In this document: in pieces, positions 35,604 through 40,058 of the stretch
How positions within the stretch are numbered: position 1 is the stretch's first letter
Layout: each line of letters opens with the position of its first letter
Assembly (NCBI GenBank): GCA_003249935.1
Contig: QKHT01000289.1
Location: 1-40,058, forward strand
DNA: 40,058 bases
Source of the DNA: Bacteroidota bacterium
GTDB lineage: Bacteria > Bacteroidota > Bacteroidia > Bacteroidales > UBA5342
Direction: 5' to 3'
Made by a program: the position numbers and the translations under genes
The notes under the pieces: generated by a model
Databases searched by the model: none
Told to the model about the DNA's origin: nothing
The model's input: only the letters and a program-made list of their open reading frames with translations

Positions 35604-36059
35604 TTAACCCACTATTTCGGGCAGATAACATGCAATGAGTCCGAGCGCACTGCCGGTGGTTTGCGGCCCATCGGTAGCCAGAACTTTTTGCCGGTAAAAC
35701 GCTTCGCGATTGATATCGTTAAGTGCCTGATCCTGTGGTAAACGGCTTAATTTTTTATCAATTCGTCTGGCCCCGAAAATACCCTTACTACAGGTATACA
35801 TCATTTCCATTTTTTCGCCGTACACCACATAGTTGCAGCATTTCTTTTCCTGACAGACTTTTACTGTGAATGTTTTACTGCTGTTGGCATATTTAAGTTC
35901 ATAAACAGGGGTTGAACCAGATTCGTTGCTTACCAGTGTAATGGTATAACTACCATAAGGTGTGTTCGACTCGCCCTTGAGGGCTTTTGCTGTTGCGCCG
36001 GCTAAGAATGTCATCGACATGGCCACGCATAAACTGAAAATAACTGCTAAACGTTTCAT
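35604..36059 (-). CDS. Small secreted protein of unknown function
   Basis: The 151-residue protein has a signal peptide (MKRLAVIFSLCVAMSMTFLAGATA) and a mature part with a beta-rich start (YGSYTITLVSN), a CQEKKCCNYVVYGEK segment with three Cys, a further Cys in YTCSKG and a helical end. I do not recognise a family. The gene is alone, just downstream of the Anbu operon terminator and upstream of its own terminator. Confidence 0.6.
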   Translation of the reverse strand: MKRLAVIFSLCVAMSMTFLAGATAKALKGESNTPYGSYTITLVSNESGSTPVYELKYANSSKTFTVKVCQEKKCCNYVVYGEKMEMMYTCSKGIFGARRIDKKLSRLPQDQALNDINREAFYRQKVLATDGPQTTGSALGLIACYLPEIVG

Positions 36060-36191
36060 ACTTGTGCTTTTTTGTTTGATTTTGTATTATCAATACGTCG
36101 CAGACATAAAATGGTTACCCGAATTTTTCGGGTTTTCAATGAATGGAATATTATGGTCGGTGAATGGCGAAAAACAGTCGGTAAACGGGTA

Positions 36192-36221
36192 TAAAAAACC
36201 CGATGCCAATGACATCGGGTT
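36192..36221 (-). terminator. Terminator of the Anbu operon
   Basis: A 9-base stem (AACCCGATG and CATCGGGTT) with a 7-base loop lies 23 bases after the Anbu stop, with an A-run on its left that becomes a T-tract on the minus strand. Confidence 0.82.
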
Positions 36222-36243
36222 CAGAACAAAATAGAAAAATTCT

Positions 36244-36960
36244 TTAATCCGGAAATTTATCCATCCAATCGTCGGGGACTTTACCAATGGCTTCGGTAAG
36301 CAGGTCGCCCCACATTTTGCCGATGGCCAACATTTCCGCATGCTCATAACGCTGAACTTCAATTTTGCCCGAATCACGCTTATAAATGAGTACATCTATC
36401 GGATAGGCCACATCGTTACTGCTTACACGGGTTGAATCGAACGATAGAAAACCTGTTTTAAGTGCAAACTTAATACTCGATTCGTACGAAATGGTTCGGC
36501 GCAAAATCGGCTTCCCATAACCCGAATTTCCAATAATGGTAAAAGGGTATCCGTTCCCTATTTCAATCCAATTTCCTTCGGGATATAGCATAAACAACTT
36601 ATGCTCATCGTCGTTACTAAAACGCCCACCCACAATCACGTGAATATTAAAGGCCAATCCCGATTTTTGCAACGATTCGCCATCTTCGCGTGCCACTTTT
36701 TTTATTTGTTCACCAAAAAGGTTTACCACCTGATACAATTTGTCGTGCTTATCGAACTCCTCATGCATCACTTCCGAAAAATAGGTCACCACTTTATCGC
36801 GCACCGATCGTAAGCCGGATGCCATAATAAACAAACCCTGCTTCTCATTTTGATAAATCTGATACTTTTTTGCTGTAGACGTTTCGGTGCCTGAGGTCAA
36901 CCGCGTATCGGCAATGGCTACAAGTCCTTCTTTGAGTTTAATTCCTAAACAATATGTCAT
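36244..36960 (-). CDS. Anbu-type bacterial proteasome homologue (peptidase T1 fold)
   Basis: The 238-residue protein has the Ntn-hydrolase start MTYCLGIKLKEGLVAIADTR, where Thr2 becomes the N-terminal nucleophile after Met removal, with the conserved D18 (AIADTR) and K31-type residues. Anbu (ancestral beta subunit, also called BPH-like) forms ring- or lock-washer-shaped peptidases. Its neighbours (transglutaminase, alpha-E, circularly permuted ATP-grasp) are the known Anbu operon set; the last two are proposed to make and handle a peptide tag. The start is 4 bases after the transglutaminase stop. Identity is firm; biological substrate in general is not known. Confidence 0.92.
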   Translation of the reverse strand: MTYCLGIKLKEGLVAIADTRLTSGTETSTAKKYQIYQNEKQGLFIMASGLRSVRDKVVTYFSEVMHEEFDKHDKLYQVVNLFGEQIKKVAREDGESLQKSGLAFNIHVIVGGRFSNDDEHKLFMLYPEGNWIEIGNGYPFTIIGNSGYGKPILRRTISYESSIKFALKTGFLSFDSTRVSSNDVAYPIDVLIYKRDSGKIEVQRYEHAEMLAIGKMWGDLLTEAIGKVPDDWMDKFPD

Positions 36961-36964
36961 TTAT

Positions 36965-37819
36965 TTACTGATTTTGCTGTTCTTTTACCTCAACGGTATA
37001 ATGGGTAATACCCGAAACACCTGCTCTGATAATGCCTTTAAGCGGCATACAATCGGAATAATCGGCACCATGTGCCACTTTGATATAATTCTCGTTGGTA
37101 AAATTGTTATTCGTAGGATCCATGCCCATCCATTCCGAACCCGGAATCCAAACTTCAACCCAGGCATGCATGGCCATTGCGCCTGTAAAACCCATTTCCT
37201 GGTTCAAATAACCGGAGACATAACGGGCAGGCATGCCATTTGTTCGCATAATGGCAATGAAAAGATGGGCAAAATCCTGACAAACACCTTTACGCAAAGC
37301 CAGAACATCCTGTGCAGTTGTTGACGGAAAGGTTACCCCGGTTTCATAAAACAGAAAATGCCGCACAAAATTAGTCATACGCTGAACGTACTGAAAAGCA
37401 GGTTCATTCACCGCTTTTTTTGTTTCCGGTGGCAGAGCATTGGCATCGACAGCGGTAAGCAACGTTTGTCGTAATGTATCGCGGTGTGCAATAATATGAT
37501 TAACATTTTGCAAAATAGATTGTTCTTCTTTGAGTGAGATCTGTTTATAAACATTATTAGAAAAGATACTTTTTTCGACTGAGGCTGTAAGGTTCAACCC
37601 AAAATGGGTAAAAGCTCCTGTGAGATGAAAACGCAAAATTTTAAACCCATACAACGAATGGTTAATTTGCGGGATTAAATTGAGGCTGTTATTTATATCG
37701 AACCACGAACAAAACTGGTCGTCGTTACTGCAAGGCATGACCATATATTCGAGATAAGCTTCGTGCACAGGCACCTCGTAAAAGTTTTCGGTGCTGTATT
37801 TTATTGTATATAATGCCAT
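36965..37819 (-). CDS. Transglutaminase-like cysteine protease of the Anbu operon
   Basis: The 284-residue protein has an N-terminal beta domain (MALYTIKYSTENFYEVPVHE) and a papain-like transglutaminase core with C180 (GVCQDFAH), His (MHAWVEVW) and Asp (GMDPTNNNF). In this operon type it is proposed to act on peptide or isopeptide bonds made by the ATP-grasp partner. The start overlaps the alpha-E stop by one base, so translation is coupled. All three catalytic residues are present. Confidence 0.92.
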   Translation of the reverse strand: MALYTIKYSTENFYEVPVHEAYLEYMVMPCSNDDQFCSWFDINNSLNLIPQINHSLYGFKILRFHLTGAFTHFGLNLTASVEKSIFSNNVYKQISLKEEQSILQNVNHIIAHRDTLRQTLLTAVDANALPPETKKAVNEPAFQYVQRMTNFVRHFLFYETGVTFPSTTAQDVLALRKGVCQDFAHLFIAIMRTNGMPARYVSGYLNQEMGFTGAMAMHAWVEVWIPGSEWMGMDPTNNNFTNENYIKVAHGADYSDCMPLKGIIRAGVSGITHYTVEVKEQQNQ

Positions 37820-38754
37820 TAGTAACTAAAATACTCCTCTTGAATAAGGATATTTATATTGTTAATCATGTTTAATGTATCGTGTAAAAAACGCATGATA
37901 TCCGAATCTAACTCTTCAATTTCGAGGTATCGCAGGTGGTTAATAATTTTACCCACATTGTAATTTATTTCGCCACGAACCTCTGGTTTACCACCATTAA
38001 TTAACTTAATGTGGTTGTGAGCATGGTTAAGATTATAAATTACCGATCTGGGAAAAGTACTGATAAAAAGGAGAAATTCTAGCGTATTGCGCCGGTTTGG
38101 TAACGAATTGTAATATTTTCGGCACATATCCTTGGCTTCAATACAATCGAGCAACGTAATCCATTGCTGCAATTCGAGCGATGCACCAAGTTTAAGCGTA
38201 TCCAAAAACTGAATCTCTTTCTTTTTGCTTAAAATTATTCGGGCGACCTGGGTAGCCCGTTCGAGATGAATACCAAGCTGTAAGAAATGAAAGGCCTCGT
38301 CGTTGAGTAACGTCTGATAAATTTTGCCCTTTACAATGTTGTTATGATTAATAGACTTAGAAGTAAAATCGTGCAAGCCCCGTAATTTATATTGTTCTAC
38401 CGGATAGGCCGACACAAAAAGATAGTAGGTATTTATGGCTTCCCACACTTCGGTAGAAATACTATCGCGCACACTGCGGGCATTTTCGCGGCAGTTAAAA
38501 ACAGAGGTCACAATCGACGACGGATTTTGATCGTCCAAGGCAACTAAAGTAAGGATCTCTTCTTCTTCGGTCAGAGGCTTTTCTGCAATAATACCCGCCA
38601 TATCGAGAATCGAACGCATGGCCATTTCGCGCAGTTGCGGATAGGGCACGTCGATTGTCGAAAAATATTGCACATTAAGAAAACGGGAAAGGTGTTCGCT
38701 ACGCTCTAAGTAACGCCCCATCCAAAATAAATTTTCTGCTACTCTCGATAACAT
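37819..38754 (-). CDS. Alpha-E domain protein
   Basis: The 311-residue, almost wholly helical protein starts with MLSRVAENLFWMGRYLERSE, the diagnostic alpha-E motif, and contains repeated Asp/Glu/Arg helices (HLERATQVARII). Alpha-E proteins occur only with circularly permuted ATP-grasp and transglutaminase partners and are thought to act together with them. It lies 12 bases after the ATP-grasp fragment. Confidence 0.93.
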   Translation of the reverse strand: MLSRVAENLFWMGRYLERSEHLSRFLNVQYFSTIDVPYPQLREMAMRSILDMAGIIAEKPLTEEEEILTLVALDDQNPSSIVTSVFNCRENARSVRDSISTEVWEAINTYYLFVSAYPVEQYKLRGLHDFTSKSINHNNIVKGKIYQTLLNDEAFHFLQLGIHLERATQVARIILSKKKEIQFLDTLKLGASLELQQWITLLDCIEAKDMCRKYYNSLPNRRNTLEFLLFISTFPRSVIYNLNHAHNHIKLINGGKPEVRGEINYNVGKIINHLRYLEIEELDSDIMRFLHDTLNMINNINILIQEEYFSY

Positions 38755-38766
38755 ATTGTTTAAGAT

Positions 38767-39663
38767 TTAAGCACCAATAACCCATGTATCTTTTGAACCG
38801 CCACCTTGCGACGAATTCACTATTAAACTCCCTTTTTTTAATGCCACACGCGACAAACCGCCTTTGAGCACATAATCACCATTGGCACCCAATAGGGTAA
38901 ACGTACGCAAGTCGATATGCCGTGGCTGAAATGTTTTGTCGCTTTCGATATAGGTTGAATGAAGCGACAAACTCATAACCGGCTGGGCAATAAATCCGCG
39001 CGGATTGGCTTTTATTTTATCGCATTGCAATGCAAGTTCAGCTTTTGTTGCATGCGGCCCAATAATAATGCCATATCCGCCGGATTGATCCACCGGTTTT
39101 ACTACCAACTCGTGGATGTGTTCTAATACATACTTCTGGTCACTTTCAATATCGCACCGATAGGTGGTTACATTTTGAAGAATCGGATCCTCACTCAGGT
39201 AATATTTAATAATTTGGGGCATATAAAGGTACACCGCTTTATCGTCGGCAATACCGGTGCCTATGGCATTTAATATCGTGATATTGCCCTTGCGATAGGC
39301 CGACATTAATCCGGGCACGCCCAATAACGACTCGGGCTTAAAGACCAACGGATCGAGATATTCATCGTCGACCCTACGGTACAACACATCAACTTTTTTC
39401 GGACCAAAAACCGTACGCATGTATACCATGTCGTTTTCGGTAAACAAATCGCGCCCTTCCACTAATTCAATTCCCATACTTTGAGCCAGAAAAGCATGCT
39501 CGTAATAGGCCGAATTATACACCCCCGGTGTAAGCAGGGCACATACCGGTTTATCGCTGTTTAGTGGTCGAACCGAATGCATCACGCTCTGTAACGCATC
39601 GGGATAATCGGTAACGGGACATACCTGAAAATCGTAAAACATGCCCGACATGGTCTTTTTCAT
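38767..39663 (-). CDS. Circularly permuted type 2 ATP-grasp, C-terminal fragment
   Basis: The 298-residue open frame holds the C-terminal two-thirds of a CP_ATPgrasp protein: LTPGVYNSAYYEHAF, ELVEGRDLF, VYMRTVFGPKKVDV, LYRRVDDEYLDP, LNAIGTGIADDKAVY, ELVVKPVDQSGGYG and the end motif NSSQGGGSKDTWV. In homologues these are joined to the upstream part as one protein. Here an ATG inside an ATGA overlap with the stop of the N-terminal fragment could allow restart, so two polypeptides might assemble, but a frameshift by an 8-base duplication (39665-39680) is the simplest cause. Joined at one copy, the reading would run R-E-A-M-K-K-T-M-S-G-M-F, as in intact family members. Confidence 0.85.
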   Translation of the reverse strand: MKKTMSGMFYDFQVCPVTDYPDALQSVMHSVRPLNSDKPVCALLTPGVYNSAYYEHAFLAQSMGIELVEGRDLFTENDMVYMRTVFGPKKVDVLYRRVDDEYLDPLVFKPESLLGVPGLMSAYRKGNITILNAIGTGIADDKAVYLYMPQIIKYYLSEDPILQNVTTYRCDIESDQKYVLEHIHELVVKPVDQSGGYGIIIGPHATKAELALQCDKIKANPRGFIAQPVMSLSLHSTYIESDKTFQPRHIDLRTFTLLGANGDYVLKGGLSRVALKKGSLIVNSSQGGGSKDTWVIGA

Positions 39664-40058
39664 TGCTTCACGGCTTCACGATTGGCCAACACATAACTTA
39701 CACCCGATGGGCATCGCACATTATCTTCGAGCACATAGTAGCGACCATCCTTGTGTTTTATAATATCGGTTCCCGAAATATGGTTATAAATACCGCCGGG
39801 TGGGCTCACACCCTTCATATACCTGTTGTAATTCGGGCACGAGAAAATAAGGTCGGCTGGCACAACCTTGTCCTTCAAAATTTTACAATCGTGGTATAAA
39901 TCGTGAATAAAATGATTAATGGCTCTGTTACGCTGAATAAGGCCTTTTTCGAGCATCGTCCATTCGCCCGATGCAATAATACGCGGAAACAGATCGAACG
40001 GAAAAATCCGTTCGTTGCCTTTTGGGTTTTCGCTATAGGTGGCAAATGTAATACCCCG
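39660..40058 (-). CDS. Circularly permuted type 2 ATP-grasp, N-terminal fragment (cut by window edge)
   Basis: The frame is open from the window end to the TGA at 39660-39662. It contains GITFATYSENPKGNERIF, FPFDLFPRIIASGEW, GIYNHISGTDII, and YYVLEDNVRCPSGVSYVL, all family motifs, so the gene starts beyond the window. It then breaks off at N-R-E-A-V-K-Q. The sequence just before the stop contains the tandem 8-base duplication; the following fragment is in the other frame. An internal ATG at 39956 is not the real start. Whether the break is real, reversible or a sequencing error cannot be told from one sequence. Confidence 0.85.
   Translation of the reverse strand, partial: RGITFATYSENPKGNERIFPFDLFPRIIASGEWTMLEKGLIQRNRAINHFIHDLYHDCKILKDKVVPADLIFSCPNYNRYMKGVSPPGGIYNHISGTDIIKHKDGRYYVLEDNVRCPSGVSYVLANREAVKQ
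39665..39680. repeat. Perfect 8-bp tandem duplication that splits the ATP-grasp gene
   Basis: GCTTCACG occurs twice in direct succession on the plus strand. Eight extra bases shift the reading frame. Removing one copy restores an unbroken frame with family-like residues across the joint. Confidence 0.9.

Noticed and set aside
39660-39672. Programmed -1 frameshift in the ATP-grasp gene
   Set aside because: No slippery heptamer precedes the TGA; the A-run lies after it. The exact 8-bp duplication explains the break better.

Overview
The window looks like a chromosomal segment of a Bacteroidota bacterium, most likely an anaerobic polysaccharide degrader of the Bacteroidales/Marinilabiliales type. 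Evidence: three proteins carry C-terminal type IX secretion (Por) sorting tails, there is a one-protein hybrid two-component regulator next to glycoside hydrolases, several genes have the Bacteroidota -7 promoter box TAnnTTTG, and the methylmalonyl-CoA mutase is split into small and large subunits. No rRNA, tRNA, CRISPR array, transposase or phage integrase gene was seen.

Layout. (1) 1-9128: a glycan-use region with a GH29 alpha-L-fucosidase cut by the window edge, an MTA/SAH-nucleosidase-like gene, a large hybrid two-component regulator, and a second, divergent GH29 enzyme ending in a strong terminator. (2) 9234-17018: seven same-strand, close or overlapping genes: PqqD-like small protein, ATP-grasp ligase, T9SS cargo protein, fold-III PLP decarboxylase, a urea-transporter/M23-peptidase fusion, a TPR plus outer-membrane-barrel protein, and a TPR protein. 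This is the best candidate for an undescribed system. It resembles a peptide- or amino-acid-modifying pathway linked to an envelope complex. (3) 17032-18674: a leftward operon of DUF134, two NifX/NifB-like proteins and DUF1847. (4) 18798-22067: housekeeping genes rplY, pth, an S4/Hsp15 protein and DUF4924, facing a class 1 isoprenoid enzyme. (5) 22315-26595: mutA-mutB with a strong bidirectional terminator. (6) 26617-29958: a GH29-GH16 pair, the GH16 enzyme being T9SS-exported. (7) 30253-31267: a membrane-anchored PKD protein. (8) 31281-35551: a visibly AT-richer four-gene operon (S74 tail-fibre-like, LamG, GH16-like, lipoprotein) bracketed by two identical 30-bp terminator copies, which looks like an inserted cassette. 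(9) 35604-36059: a small secreted orphan. (10) 36192-40058: the Anbu bacterial-proteasome operon (Anbu, transglutaminase, alpha-E, circularly permuted ATP-grasp). Here the ATP-grasp gene is split by a perfect 8-bp tandem duplication.

How the parts work together. The regulator at 2763-7019 probably senses a glycan breakdown product and switches on fucosidases. The GH29-GH16 pair suggests attack on a fucose- or L-galactose-containing, possibly algal, polysaccharide. MutAB would handle succinyl-CoA/methylmalonyl-CoA interconversion for propionate formation. The Anbu group and the PqqD/ATP-grasp group each pair an ATP-grasp enzyme with peptide-processing proteins, but they are separate and unrelated operons. 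All functions are read from motifs in translated sequence; no database search was run.
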